A DNA stretch of 64,000 bases from Parapedobacter pyrenivorans_A (GCF_041925275.1 NZ_JBHEUZ010000012.1:124001-188000); one strand, 5' to 3'; counted from the stretch's first letter, positions 7,422 through 16,349 are shown. Notes: a model not told the origin generated them from the sequence alone. Made by a program: numbers and translations.

Positions 7422-10064
7422 TCAATGGATGCGCTTGGTGCGCCACCACGCCCAGCCGACGAGGCAGGAAGCGAGTATTGCGATGAAAATGATGGATAGC
7501 CGGTATAATCCAGGGTGAGGGGGCCGTATAACGATGCAGGTATCGGTCCCTGTAAACTGTAGTGATGCCCAATACCACGGGTTTTGCGCAGTCTTGGGGG
7601 CAGCAGCTATGTAACGGCGCTTTGCAAGTGCGAGCGCCTCGGCTGGATGGCCCGTTTCGCTGAGAGCCTCATAAAATGACCGGGTGAGTGCGGTAGTAGC
7701 CCGGTCGTCAACCGACCAGTAAGCGGCAACCACCCCTTGTACACCTTTACTAAGAAATGCCTTGTTTAGGCTTTCCAGGCCTTCGCCAGGTAACCATTCG
7801 CCTGAGGCGGTTTGACAGGCCGAGAGGAAGACCAGCGGTGACGTGGCCCGGGCATATCGGAGCTTACCGAGTGTGAGCGGTTGGTTCAAGGCGATATAAG
7901 GGTCGGTGTGGCCATCGGCAACGGCATGGGCCGCGATGTGGATGAGATCACCGTTTTCCAGTGCGTGGAAGAAAGTACTGTCCGTAGCTTCGTCATCCCA
8001 AAAGGAAACGGCCCGGAATCGTTTGGCCAAATGTGCCGCTTCTTGGGTAACGGCAGGCAAGTCGCGCAGGCCCGAGGCTGCGTCGTAACGGCTTTTGGCG
8101 AAGACCCGTACAGCCGGGTGCTGTTGCATGGATGTATGGTCCGATGCGGTTTGCAGAAGGAAGGTATACGTGTATTGTATGACGTGTCCATGTCCAAGAA
8201 ATTGCTGGTCGTGTATCAACGCGTCAAAAGGCAACATGAATAGCAAACCATCGGGCGAAATGTTGAGTCGGGCATCGGTATCTGCGTTTAACGAAGGGAG
8301 GAGCATGTCTGCTATCCGAGATGCTCGGCGTGTGTAGGCGTGCGGATCGTTATCATATGAGTCTGGGCCGTCAGCGAAGTACGATTTGATGAACCCCGAT
8401 AATCCGGCGAGGGAATCGGCGGGGACACGGTGGACGGACGCGTGGCGATCCTTAAATGAAGTGACATAAGCATCGCCTACGGGCGTGATGAAATAGCTTA
8501 TTAACGTTGAAGAATCGGATAGCGTGGTAAGTTGTCGTATGAAGGCACTTGCATCCGGAGGCCCGAACGATTGGTTGAAATGTGTCTCTGTCAATTGGAA
8601 CTCAAATGCCACTTGTTCGGCTTCGTATGTCAGTCGGCTTTTTTCCAATGAATCCGTGGCTTGGGCAATCGCTTGATAGAGAAGCTGTAATTGTTGGCGC
8701 TTGCGCAACTGCGGGTCATCATTATCACGCCACTGCGCGGTACGGTTTATTTCCTGAAGGAGTTGGCGCCCCTTGGAAAGCTCCGTTAACCAGCACAGGG
8801 TCTCGGCGAGCGATTGCCGTTTGGTGCTGGCCTGTTCAACCGTGTAGGCATTCCACAACTGATCTGCCGCTTCGCCCAATAAGCCACGATTCCAGGCAGA
8901 GTTTTGGTAGTGGCTCTCGTTGCTCACAATTAATTGCTGGGTATAATAAGCGTTTTCGATGGCTTTAGCGTAATAGTGGATAGTGGAATCTGAATGGCCA
9001 ATGACCGCGTGCGTGCGCGCTAATCCTAAAAGGGCCTCGGTATATGTGTAGTCTGGAAAATAGAGGGTGGGAGACGCGGGAGCGAATGCGTGTAACGCTC
9101 GCTTGAAATCCTTTATGGCATCGGTATCGCGTTGGAGCCGGTAGTAGAGGCTGCCGCGGGCATGGTAGTATTTGGCCCGGTCGCGCTGCTTGCTGTCGGG
9201 AAAAGTATGTTCCGTTACCTCAATGGCACGATTTAAATAACGGAGTGCGTTGTCCAGCTGTCCCTGCTCGACCGCCAGGACCGCTTGTTGGTGCAACGTA
9301 TTGGTATACCATATCACGGTATCGCCCACTGGGCTTCGGGAAGCAAATCGTTCTATCGCCAACGCGTTATACCGGCGTGCACTATCTAACCTGCCAAGTT
9401 GTTGGTAAGCACTCGCGAGGATATTGTACAGCAGTGCGACAGAGGGATGCCCGCGATCAGTATATTGCAGGCCTTCTTCACAAATGCGCAAGAGACTGTC
9501 CGGCCGACCTATTTGTTGGTAGGCCGTGGCAAAGTTGGTAAACAAAGCGGGCAGCTCCGTGTTGTCTCCGCGCCTCTTTGCATGCGTAACCGCCAGTTCG
9601 TGAATATGCAGGGCCTTTTGTAAATCGCCGATTTGGGTATACAGGTTACCCAACGGCTTGGCGATATATAGTATGAAATCGGGTTCGGCTAACTGATGGG
9701 TAGCGCAGTATTCCATCGCCTGCTCATAATATTTGACACTGCCCAGCAGATTGCCAGCTTCCCGCAAGCCGTAGCCGATGTTCAACAGCAGCCATGCATA
9801 CATCTCCCGGCCTTCGGCGGTGCCAGGCAGGGCCGGTAGGAGGTTTACGAACGAATCGGGATTATGGATGAATTGGTCGGGATGGTCATAGGCAATGTTG
9901 CCCAGGTATTCCAATTGCGTCAGGATCGCTAACGTATCTGCCGGGGGAACCACGGCAAGTATCGCGTCTTGTGGAGGGTTGGCTGCGCGGTGGCAGGCTG
10001 TGCAGTTAGCTAACCAAGCAGCCATTACCACGAACGCCACGTATCGCCATCTTAGAATCGCCAT
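7422..10064 (-). CDS. membrane-anchored TPR-CHAT (caspase-like) protein
   Basis: An 880-residue protein with an N-terminal export signal (RWRYVAFVVMAAWLANC, possibly a lipoprotein signal with an unusual lipobox), about 400 residues of TPR-like helical repeats, and a C-terminal CHAT domain. The CHAT catalytic pair is intact: His about 713 in HIAAHAVADG and Cys about 750 in FLSACQTASG, followed by GEGLESLNKAFLSKGVQGVV, typical for the family. Residues ~853-874 form a transmembrane helix with a short basic tail RTKRIH. The inferred topology puts TPR and CHAT in the periplasm with the tail in the cytoplasm. CHAT domains are known cysteine peptidases; the substrate here is unknown. Its start overlaps the stop of the PKD gene by 13 bases, so both are co-translated. 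Confidence 0.88.
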   Translation of the reverse strand: MAILRWRYVAFVVMAAWLANCTACHRAANPPQDAILAVVPPADTLAILTQLEYLGNIAYDHPDQFIHNPDSFVNLLPALPGTAEGREMYAWLLLNIGYGLREAGNLLGSVKYYEQAMEYCATHQLAEPDFILYIAKPLGNLYTQIGDLQKALHIHELAVTHAKRRGDNTELPALFTNFATAYQQIGRPDSLLRICEEGLQYTDRGHPSVALLYNILASAYQQLGRLDSARRYNALAIERFASRSPVGDTVIWYTNTLHQQAVLAVEQGQLDNALRYLNRAIEVTEHTFPDSKQRDRAKYYHARGSLYYRLQRDTDAIKDFKRALHAFAPASPTLYFPDYTYTEALLGLARTHAVIGHSDSTIHYYAKAIENAYYTQQLIVSNESHYQNSAWNRGLLGEAADQLWNAYTVEQASTKRQSLAETLCWLTELSKGRQLLQEINRTAQWRDNDDPQLRKRQQLQLLYQAIAQATDSLEKSRLTYEAEQVAFEFQLTETHFNQSFGPPDASAFIRQLTTLSDSSTLISYFITPVGDAYVTSFKDRHASVHRVPADSLAGLSGFIKSYFADGPDSYDNDPHAYTRRASRIADMLLPSLNADTDARLNISPDGLLFMLPFDALIHDQQFLGHGHVIQYTYTFLLQTASDHTSMQQHPAVRVFAKSRYDAASGLRDLPAVTQEAAHLAKRFRAVSFWDDEATDSTFFHALENGDLIHIAAHAVADGHTDPYIALNQPLTLGKLRYARATSPLVFLSACQTASGEWLPGEGLESLNKAFLSKGVQGVVAAYWSVDDRATTALTRSFYEALSETGHPAEALALAKRRYIAAAPKTAQNPWYWASLQFTGTDTCIVIRPPHPGLYRLSIIFIAILASCLVGWAWWRTKRIH

Positions 10065-12037
10065 GCCGCATATAGCTGGCCGAACTGGCCCTCGTTGCCC
10101 CCGAAAGCATAGCGCAGACCTAAAACCGGTCCTAGGTACGTGCGTCCGAAATTGATGTCGGCAAAAGGTTGGATGTGCAACCTGCCCATTGCCATCCGCT
10201 CATCGGAATAGGGTAAGCGGGCAGCGAGTTCTCCGGCCGCCGCGAGCAGGTGATACGTTCTTTCCTCCTTGTATTTGGTGTTTATCGTCGTTTCGGCCAG
10301 AGCGCCCACGCCTGCGGACACCCAACGGTTGAAGTTGTACCGGAGGTGCAGTGGCACCATCCGCAGTTGGATAAAGCGCGTATGGATATGACGGTCGTAC
10401 CGTTCGTATTTATACGGCTGTGTGCGGTCCGTTCCGGGGTATGTATATTCAATCTCACCGGGTTCATACAGCGTGGTCGCCTCGGAGGCCCGGTAGGCAT
10501 TGGCGTATACTTCCACCTGCCAATAGAGCTTGCGATAGGGCGCGATGGGGGCCAGTCCAACACCCAGCATGGGGCCGTTGTTTACGGTGGTCGTCGTTGC
10601 ATCGCTGTTTGGTGGTTGCAAGAAAAGGTGGTAACCTATGAACACCATCGGCGAGAGGCCCTTCTTGAAGCGTCCGGTAGAGAAATTGGTGGTGATAGGC
10701 TCGTTTTTGTCGAAATAGATGTCTGTTCGCCCCCTAAACGATTGGTTAGGCAGTTTCTTTTTAGGACGTACGGTGAAACGGATAAAGCCCTGTGTACTGT
10801 CTTTGTCATGCACATCGGGTGCTTTCGATCCGGGAACGGCGATGTTTTTGAAGTGGAATACGAGCGTGTCCGGGCCCTTTAGGCCATACTGGTAACAGGG
10901 TGCCTGCTGGGCCGTGGCACAGGAGTCGACCTCGGGATACAGGTTAAGTAGCTGGAAAGAGCTGGGGTCGAGCACCTCAGGGAGTTTGATTTCGAGCCGG
11001 ATGTTTTTTGCATCGCCCTCACCATCATTCTGGAATTGCACTTTGTATGTCAGCGCTTTGCGCTTCGATAGCAGCCGATAACTGAGACGGGATTGCTTGA
11101 GCGACATTTTATTGGGGTCGTGTGACGTAACGATGGGTACATCCAGCCGATGCACACGGGCCGGGCCCTTTTCCGGTACGAAAACGCCGGTAATGGTTAC
11201 CGTGGCATTGGTGTCGGCCAGCATTTCGGGGGTAATATCCAGGTTAATCAATGAAAACTGTGCATTGGCCCTACCATCTACTTCGTAGGAGGTCACGGTT
11301 TTGTAGCTATTGTATAGTTCGGCGAAATAGGCGATAGACTCGTTCCCTTTAAAATCCATTTCTTCGCGGATTCCGTAATCGGGGCTTCCGCTTTGGGTTA
11401 TGGTTACACTGGGTATGGCGGCCCATAGGCTTTCAAGGGTTTTCGGGTCATCGGCAGGGGTGATGACCTCCTCGTTGTAGGTGGTTTGACCGGCATAGGC
11501 AAATCCTTCCGGTCCGAAAATCTTTTCGTTGGTTAGCAAAAATACCCTTCCTTTTTCGGTGGTGTTTATGCCGGCAATCACAACCATATCCTGCCCCGGC
11601 AATGCATTGGCATTTTTGGAAAGCTTAAAAGTGCCGTCGGTGTTGAAAAAGTTTTGTTCGGCTACGGAGGCAATCGGCTTCGGTGCCACGTTGGTAGAAT
11701 CTACATTGATTTTCCTTGTCGGTCGCTTCGGTCGCGGACCATTGTCGTAGTTGTTGACGGTATAAAGCGTCACCGCATAATCGCCGGGTTTGGCATATTG
11801 ATGCTTGGGCGCCTCTTCGGTGCTAAAATGGCCGTCGCCGAAATCCCATAGGTACGTGTAGAATGGCTGTCGGCCACCCGGGATGCCAGCGAGCTGGGGC
11901 AATACCGCTTGGAAGGAGGCTTGGTTTCCGAGGAATTGTACCTCGATTTTAGTTTCGACGGTGTCTACGGCATTGGCGCAAGTGGTGCCGCAAGCAAAGA
12001 CTAGGGAGAATAGCGCCAGGTAGTGTATTATTGTCAT
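10052..12037 (-). CDS. PKD-domain protein with C-terminal outer-membrane beta-barrel
   Basis: A 661-residue exported protein. A signal peptide (YLALFSLVFACGTTCANA) is followed by a PKD domain (about 33-110) with the hallmark YLWDFGDGHFS and HQYAKPGDYAVTL. The middle has a long beta-rich part with a DUF11-like segment (KALTYKVQFQNDGEGDAKN). The last ~190 residues alternate aromatic strands and end in YAAWRF, typical of a Bacteroidota outer-membrane barrel. It heads the minus-strand unit with the CHAT gene, and its start lies only 73 bases from the divergent sigma factor, suggesting a shared control region. The likely role is a surface sensor or scaffold for the CHAT protein; this is inference from context. 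No T9SS C-terminal sorting domain is seen. Confidence 0.75.
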   Translation of the reverse strand: MTIIHYLALFSLVFACGTTCANAVDTVETKIEVQFLGNQASFQAVLPQLAGIPGGRQPFYTYLWDFGDGHFSTEEAPKHQYAKPGDYAVTLYTVNNYDNGPRPKRPTRKINVDSTNVAPKPIASVAEQNFFNTDGTFKLSKNANALPGQDMVVIAGINTTEKGRVFLLTNEKIFGPEGFAYAGQTTYNEEVITPADDPKTLESLWAAIPSVTITQSGSPDYGIREEMDFKGNESIAYFAELYNSYKTVTSYEVDGRANAQFSLINLDITPEMLADTNATVTITGVFVPEKGPARVHRLDVPIVTSHDPNKMSLKQSRLSYRLLSKRKALTYKVQFQNDGEGDAKNIRLEIKLPEVLDPSSFQLLNLYPEVDSCATAQQAPCYQYGLKGPDTLVFHFKNIAVPGSKAPDVHDKDSTQGFIRFTVRPKKKLPNQSFRGRTDIYFDKNEPITTNFSTGRFKKGLSPMVFIGYHLFLQPPNSDATTTTVNNGPMLGVGLAPIAPYRKLYWQVEVYANAYRASEATTLYEPGEIEYTYPGTDRTQPYKYERYDRHIHTRFIQLRMVPLHLRYNFNRWVSAGVGALAETTINTKYKEERTYHLLAAAGELAARLPYSDERMAMGRLHIQPFADINFGRTYLGPVLGLRYAFGGNEGQFGQLYAAWRF

Positions 12038-12110
12038 CGTAGTTCAATGGGCGATTTCGGTGAAAAGTAAGAATTTTTTTTATTTTTACATCCATCACAT
12101 CCAATACATC

Positions 12111-12677
12111 ATGCATCCGGACCAACGATTTATTAATTCGCTGCAGCACAACGACAGTCAGGGGATTGCGGAGATTTACCGCCTATATGCCGATAAGATT
12201 GTGCGGATGATTCGCCATAACAATGGGGATGAGGCGGACGCTGCTGATATCCTCCAGGAAGCATTGATAGCCATTTACCGGCTGAGTGCGGATGGAAATT
12301 TCAAGCTCACCTGTCCTTTTGAAGCTTTTTTGGTAACTGTCTGCAAGCGGAAATGGTTGAATGTGTTGAAAAAAAGGTCGGTCAACCCCGTAACAAAGTC
12401 CTTGGATGAGGGATTTACCTTTGAACGGAGCGACGAGATGGAGGCCAATGGACTCGCTGACCAGTTGGAGCGGGAAAGCACGTTGATGCAGGTGCTGGAA
12501 TCAATGGGTTCAACCTGCCGTGAGCTCATCAAAGCGTGCATGGGGAAAGAGCACCAGGAAAAAGTGGCAGAGCGATTGGGGCTGACCTACGCGTATTTGC
12601 GTAAGAAAAAAAGCGAGTGCATGGCGCAACTGGGAAAACTAGTGAAAGCGCATCCGTTGTTTAACCGTGAACAGTAG
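12111..12677 (+). CDS. ECF-type RNA polymerase sigma factor
   Basis: A 188-residue sigma-70 family protein. Region 2 is visible as AIEIYRLYADKIVRMI-like sequence with DEADAADILQEALIAIYR, and region 4 as LGLTYAYLRKKKSECMAQL, the DNA-binding helix-turn-helix. The frame opens earlier at a GTG (12060), but this would encode a Phe/Tyr-rich stretch; the ATG at 12111 starts MHPDQRFI and fits the family. The next gene begins five bases after its stop and encodes a one-span membrane protein, the usual ECF sigma / anti-sigma arrangement. Target promoters are not known; the divergent PKD-CHAT unit is the obvious candidate. Confidence 0.85.
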   Translation: MHPDQRFINSLQHNDSQGIAEIYRLYADKIVRMIRHNNGDEADAADILQEALIAIYRLSADGNFKLTCPFEAFLVTVCKRKWLNVLKKRSVNPVTKSLDEGFTFERSDEMEANGLADQLERESTLMQVLESMGSTCRELIKACMGKEHQEKVAERLGLTYAYLRKKKSECMAQLGKLVKAHPLFNREQ

Positions 12678-12682
12678 ACGAC

Positions 12683-13408
12683 ATGGACAATTTTTTTGAA
12701 TCTATCCAAGACTACCTCGATGGTGCTTTATCGCCAGAAGAGCACCAACGTTTTGAACGTGAGCTTGAACGTAACGAACCATTGCTATTGGAAACCGACA
12801 ACCAGCGGATGTTGAGGGAGGTCCTTGGGAAGCAAGTTGCCGCAGCGCCGATGATCCCACTGTTGCGAAACACGTTGAAAGAGGTGAGCGATCGACATTT
12901 CGGCAGCGTACGCAAGAAAAAGAAAATCACCGTGGTACGGTGGCTGGCGCCTCTTGCAGCAGCGGCAGTGATTTTGGTGGTAGTTAACTTTATGGGTTGG
13001 TTTGCTGCAGATTACGATGCGCTTCCTCCTATGCCTTCTTCGGTAACACGCGGTGCTGTGGACGATAGCGCCGTTTCGCAAGCCACCGAAGCCTACAATG
13101 TGGGAGATTATTTGCAAAGTATCGGTTTGTTCCGGCAATTAATGGCGGCAGACCCGACCGTAGCACGGTATCCCTACTATTTGGGGTTAAGCTACATCGG
13201 AAATGAAGATTACCAACGGGCGATCGAGCAGTTGCAAGCCGTCGCTGATGGAAAATCGGTATTTGCCGAAGACGCCTGTTATTTCACCGCGGTAGCGTTG
13301 TGGAAGTTGGGTAAGGACAAAGAAGCACTTGTATATATGCGGAAAGTAACCGAAGCCAGCGAATACTACCGGAAAGCCGAGAAATTACGTAACAAGTTGG
13401 ACAACTAG
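12683..13408 (+). CDS. putative anti-sigma factor with exported TPR domain
   Basis: A 241-residue single-span membrane protein. Residues 1-85 are polar and acidic/basic with a DYLDGALSPEEHQRFE segment that resembles the N-terminus of many anti-sigma factors. A transmembrane helix at about 86-107 (WLAPLAAAAVILVVVNFMGW) follows basic KKKK. The C-terminal 130 residues contain two or three TPR-like repeats (AYNVGDYLQSIGLFRQLM; LGLSYIGNEDYQRAIEQL; AVALWKLGKDKEALVYM). It is coupled to the sigma factor. I infer that the cytoplasmic part holds the sigma factor and the TPR part senses or binds an envelope partner, possibly the TPR-CHAT protein. No zinc motif (HxxxCxxC) is seen. Confidence 0.7.
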   Translation: MDNFFESIQDYLDGALSPEEHQRFERELERNEPLLLETDNQRMLREVLGKQVAAAPMIPLLRNTLKEVSDRHFGSVRKKKKITVVRWLAPLAAAAVILVVVNFMGWFAADYDALPPMPSSVTRGAVDDSAVSQATEAYNVGDYLQSIGLFRQLMAADPTVARYPYYLGLSYIGNEDYQRAIEQLQAVADGKSVFAEDACYFTAVALWKLGKDKEALVYMRKVTEASEYYRKAEKLRNKLDN

Positions 13409-13588
13409 GTCTTATCTAGCAAGGTCGACGGAGCAGCTTTGTAATGTGTGGGGGGACGGGCGAAAAGAAAAAAGATTTGAGCTGAGGTTTTGCGTTAAAT
13501 GTTAGCCCAAACGTTGTGCCAACAAAATGAAAAGAGGCCACCAACTTTCGCTAATAACTTCATTTTCAGTGTGTAGGTGGGTTGTCAG

Positions 13589-13648
13589 ATGTCGAGCTTT
13601 TTGGAGGATTACCAGGCAGTATTAAACACAAAGAATCTGATAGAATAA
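13589..13648 (+). repeat. 19-residue microORF repeat, copy 1
   Basis: The open frame encodes MSSFLEDYQAVLNTKNLIE and a stop. The copy at 19932-19991 encodes a peptide of identical length with 10 of 19 residues identical and most others conservative. Similarity continues at base level on both sides of the frames (for example TTCAATCA downstream), so this may be a diverged DNA repeat rather than a gene. Function unknown. Confidence 0.5.
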
Positions 13649-13760
13649 GCAGAGCACAATATTTCAATCAAACTGCCTTTCGTCGACAACAAATGCCTTT
13701 CTCTCATTTACCTGCAAACATCAACAAACAAAAAATAATTGTTCGGTATTAAAAACTATT

Positions 13761-13776
13761 ATCGTAATATTGCGAT
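13761..13776. promoter_or_regulatory. ArsR operator 1
   Basis: ATCGTAATATTGCGAT is an almost perfect palindrome (one base pair off), 17 bases before the arsR start. A very similar site lies between arsR and the next gene. ArsR-family repressors bind such A/T-centred dyads, so autoregulation is expected. Confidence 0.75.
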
Positions 13777-13792
13777 ACTAAAAAACAAGGAC

Positions 13793-14125
13793 ATGGGACT
13801 TACTAAAACAGAAATATTTACGGACGGACAGAACAGATTGGCTGCTTTGTTTAAAGCCTTGGGGCATCCGGCAAGGATCGCCATCCTTCAGTATATCATC
13901 AATCAGAAAGCCTGTATCTGCAATGATTTGGTCGATGAATTGGGATTGGCACAGGCCACCATTTCACAGCACTTAAAAGAGCTAAAGCGCATTGGTATTA
14001 TCCAGGGAACGATTGAGGGCAAATCCGTTTGCTATTGCATTGATGAAAAACTGTGGAAACAAATCCAAGCGGAATTTAATGTGTTCTTTAACCAAGAGGT
14101 AAAAGTAACTGGTTGCTGCCCGTAA
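13793..14125 (+). CDS. arsR: ArsR-family metalloregulator of the arsenic operon
   Basis: A 110-residue winged helix-turn-helix repressor. LFKALGHPARIAILQYI and the recognition region GLAQATISQHLKELKRIGII are typical. The metal-sensing pair is visible as ACICNDLV, equivalent to the CxC motif on the DNA-recognition helix region of ArsR, and a further Cys pair ends the protein (VTGCCP). The frame runs upstream to 13739, but an upstream start would cross the operator, so the ATG at 13793 (MGLTKTEIF) is preferred. It heads an operon with arsenic-resistance functions and is flanked by two matching operators, so it should repress both itself and the genes downstream until arsenite or antimonite binds. 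Confidence 0.92.
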   Translation: MGLTKTEIFTDGQNRLAALFKALGHPARIAILQYIINQKACICNDLVDELGLAQATISQHLKELKRIGIIQGTIEGKSVCYCIDEKLWKQIQAEFNVFFNQEVKVTGCCP

Positions 14126-14143
14126 TATTTTTTAACTCTTATC

Positions 14144-14159
14144 ATCGTAATATTACAAT
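14144..14159. promoter_or_regulatory. ArsR operator 2
   Basis: ATCGTAATATTACAAT lies in the 60-base gap between arsR and the DUF6428 gene and matches operator 1 in 14 of 16 positions. It suggests a second, separately repressed promoter for the resistance genes. Confidence 0.7.
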
Positions 14160-14185
14160 ATATTGTTTAATATAAATTTACTTTC

Positions 14186-14650
14186 ATGAAACTATCAGCA
14201 ATCAAAGAAATCCTGCCAACACTGGACAGTGTCGAATTTCAGCTAGCCAATGGAACCTTTGTTCCCGAACACTTCCACGTGACGGAGATCGGACAGATCA
14301 CCAAACATTTTATTGATTGCGGCGGTGTTATCCGTACAGAGAAAGCCGTAAATTTCCAACTGTGGGATGCCAATGATTACGAGCACCGATTGAAGCCCAC
14401 CAAGCTGTTGAACATCATCAAGCTATCAGAAGAAAAATTGGGCATAGCGGATGCCGAAATAGAGGTAGAATACCAAACCGAAACAATCGGCAAATTCGAC
14501 CTGGATTTTGACGGCCGGCATTTCATCTTAAAGAACAAACAAACAGCCTGTTTGGCAAGCGATGCCTGCGGTATTCCGGAGGAAAAGCAACGCATAAAAT
14601 TGGTGCAACTGAAAAGCGATTGCTGTTCACCTAATTCGAGACATTGTTAA
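14186..14650 (+). CDS. DUF6428 family protein in arsenic operon
   Basis: A 154-residue cytoplasmic protein that I place in the DUF6428 family, which commonly accompanies arsenic genes in Bacteroidota. No enzyme motif is recognised. It begins MKLSAIKEILPTLDSVEFQL and contains EHFHVTEIG. The C-terminus is cysteine-rich (SDACGIPEE, then SDCCSPNSRHC), which could bind arsenite or another soft metal; that is inference. It follows the second ArsR operator by 27 bases and is 20 bases before the phosphatase-like gene, so it is the first gene of the resistance unit. A role as arsenite chaperone or sensor is a guess. Confidence 0.75.
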   Translation: MKLSAIKEILPTLDSVEFQLANGTFVPEHFHVTEIGQITKHFIDCGGVIRTEKAVNFQLWDANDYEHRLKPTKLLNIIKLSEEKLGIADAEIEVEYQTETIGKFDLDFDGRHFILKNKQTACLASDACGIPEEKQRIKLVQLKSDCCSPNSRHC

Positions 14651-14669
14651 CTAATAAAAACGAACCGCA

Positions 14670-15284
14670 ATGTATAAGAATTTAGCTGAAACCCTAAAGG
14701 GGATTATTGACGACCAAACAGTAAGCGAGGAGCGTAAGGCCATACTTCAACCGCTGATAGACTATGTACAGCAGAAAGCAAGTAGCGGTGCGGATATAAA
14801 CATCAATTTCATCTGTACCCATAATTCGCGTAGAAGCCATTTCGCACAGGTATGGGCGCAGGTGGCAAGTGCATACTTCAATATCCCGAGTGTACATTGC
14901 TATTCTGGCGGTACGGAGGAAACGGCACTATTCCCGAAAGTAGTGGAAACATTGGGCGACCAAGATTTTCATATTTTCAGGATTGCGGAAACCGAAAATC
15001 CGGTATACGCTATAAAATACGGGGATAATGCCTTGCCAATCATCGGGTTTTCTAAGAAGTACGATGACCCTTTCAACCCTTCATCGGCATTTGCCGCTAT
15101 TATGACCTGCTCGCAGGCCGATGGCGGATGCCCGTTTATTGCAGGTGCGGAAAAGCGAATACCCATTACATTTGAAGACCCCAAGATTTCAGACGGTACG
15201 CCCGAACAGGCACAGATATATGCTGAAAGGAGTTTGCAGATAGCAAAGGAGATGTGCTATGTTTTTTCAATGATTAAAAGTTAG
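14670..15284 (+). CDS. low-molecular-weight protein-tyrosine-phosphatase / arsenate reductase-like
   Basis: A 204-residue protein with the LMW-PTP active-site loop as CTHNSRRS (C-x5-R) at about residue 50 after a beta strand INFI. The family includes thioredoxin-coupled arsenate reductases (ArsC type) and true phosphatases. Position directly before the ACR3 pump and after DUF6428 favours arsenate reduction to arsenite. The protein is longer than the usual 130-150 residues, with an N-terminal helical extension of about 45 residues and an insertion around 115-160 containing MTCSQADGGCPF, whose cysteines could act in the redox relay. Three bases separate its stop from acr3. Confidence 0.85.
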   Translation: MYKNLAETLKGIIDDQTVSEERKAILQPLIDYVQQKASSGADININFICTHNSRRSHFAQVWAQVASAYFNIPSVHCYSGGTEETALFPKVVETLGDQDFHIFRIAETENPVYAIKYGDNALPIIGFSKKYDDPFNPSSAFAAIMTCSQADGGCPFIAGAEKRIPITFEDPKISDGTPEQAQIYAERSLQIAKEMCYVFSMIKS

Positions 15285-15287
15285 CCG

Positions 15288-16346
15288 ATGCAACCGAAAT
15301 TAAAGTTCCTTGACCGTTACCTTACCTTATGGATATTCCTTGCGATGGCGGCTGGCGTAGGCTTGGGTTATTTTTTTCCGAACATTTCCAATGCTACCCA
15401 TGCTTTCTCCGTAGGCACGACCAATATCCCTTTGGCGATAGGGCTTATATTGATGATGTACCCGCCATTGGCTAAGGTGGATTATTCGTTGTTGCCCAAA
15501 GCACTTAAAGACACCAAAGTAATCGGCATATCGTTATTGCTGAATTGGATTATCGGTACGGTACTGATGTTTGGTTTAGCCGTTTTGTTCTTACGGAACG
15601 AACCCGATTACATGACAGGTCTGATATTGATTGGTTTGGCAAGGTGTATCGCAATGGTCATCGTATGGAGTGACTTGGCAAAAGGGAACAGGGAATATAC
15701 GGCATTATTGGTGGCACTGAACAGTATCTTTCAGATAATAAGTTACAGCTTCTTTGTTTGGCTGTTCATCAACGTATTACCAAACAAATTAGGCCTAGCC
15801 AATTTCAACGTAAGCGTATCAATGAAAGATGTTACTGAAAGCGTGTTGATATATTTGGGTATTCCTTTTTTCGCAGGTTTTATTAGCCGTTATGCACTTG
15901 TAAAGCTAAAAAGCATAGAATGGTACAATAGAAAATTCATACCCAAAATATCACCGATTACTTTGTATGCCTTATTATTTACCATCGTATTGATGTTCAG
16001 TCTGAAGGGCGACACGATATTGGAGTTGCCAATGGATGTCCTAAAGGTAGCTATACCGCTAGTCATCTATTTCGTTTTGATGTTTTTCGTGAGCTTCTTT
16101 ATCAGCAAATCATTGAAGGTTCCCTATGGCAAAAACGCATCCATTGCATTTACCGCCACAGGAAATAATTTTGAACTGGCGATCGCCGTATCGATCGCGG
16201 TATTTGGCATCCACTCGCCACAGGCATTTGTGGGCGTCATCGGCCCACTTGTGGAAGTGCCGGTACTGATACTGTTGGTAAGGGCAAGCCGGTGGCTGAA
16301 AAAGCGATATTATTTAAATTTATCTACCTTTAGAACGAAAATATGA
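15288..16346 (+). CDS. acr3: ACR3-family arsenite efflux permease
   Basis: A 352-residue inner-membrane protein with about ten transmembrane helices. Family marks are ATHAFSVGTTNIPLAIGLIL, MMYPPLAKVDY, the conserved cysteine in GLARCIAMVIVWSDLAKG (needed for transport in characterised Acr3 proteins) and FTATGNNFELAIAVSIAVFG. It exports arsenite or antimonite using the proton gradient. It is the last gene of the ars set and lies three bases before the AraC regulator on the same strand, so that regulator may be transcribed with it. A/T-rich codon use differs from the housekeeping genes around the region, suggesting acquisition. Confidence 0.96.
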   Translation: MQPKLKFLDRYLTLWIFLAMAAGVGLGYFFPNISNATHAFSVGTTNIPLAIGLILMMYPPLAKVDYSLLPKALKDTKVIGISLLLNWIIGTVLMFGLAVLFLRNEPDYMTGLILIGLARCIAMVIVWSDLAKGNREYTALLVALNSIFQIISYSFFVWLFINVLPNKLGLANFNVSVSMKDVTESVLIYLGIPFFAGFISRYALVKLKSIEWYNRKFIPKISPITLYALLFTIVLMFSLKGDTILELPMDVLKVAIPLVIYFVLMFFVSFFISKSLKVPYGKNASIAFTATGNNFELAIAVSIAVFGIHSPQAFVGVIGPLVEVPVLILLVRASRWLKKRYYLNLSTFRTKI

Positions 16347-16349
16347 TCA

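Larger units (their letters stand above)
13409..13792 (+). other. 384-base gap with remnants and arsR control region
   Basis: No full gene is seen between the anti-sigma gene and arsR. The stretch is A/T-richer than its left neighbour. It contains a 19-codon open frame at 13589-13648 that has a diverged counterpart at 19932-19991, and at its right end the ArsR operator. This is probably the left edge of the accessory region. Confidence 0.6.
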
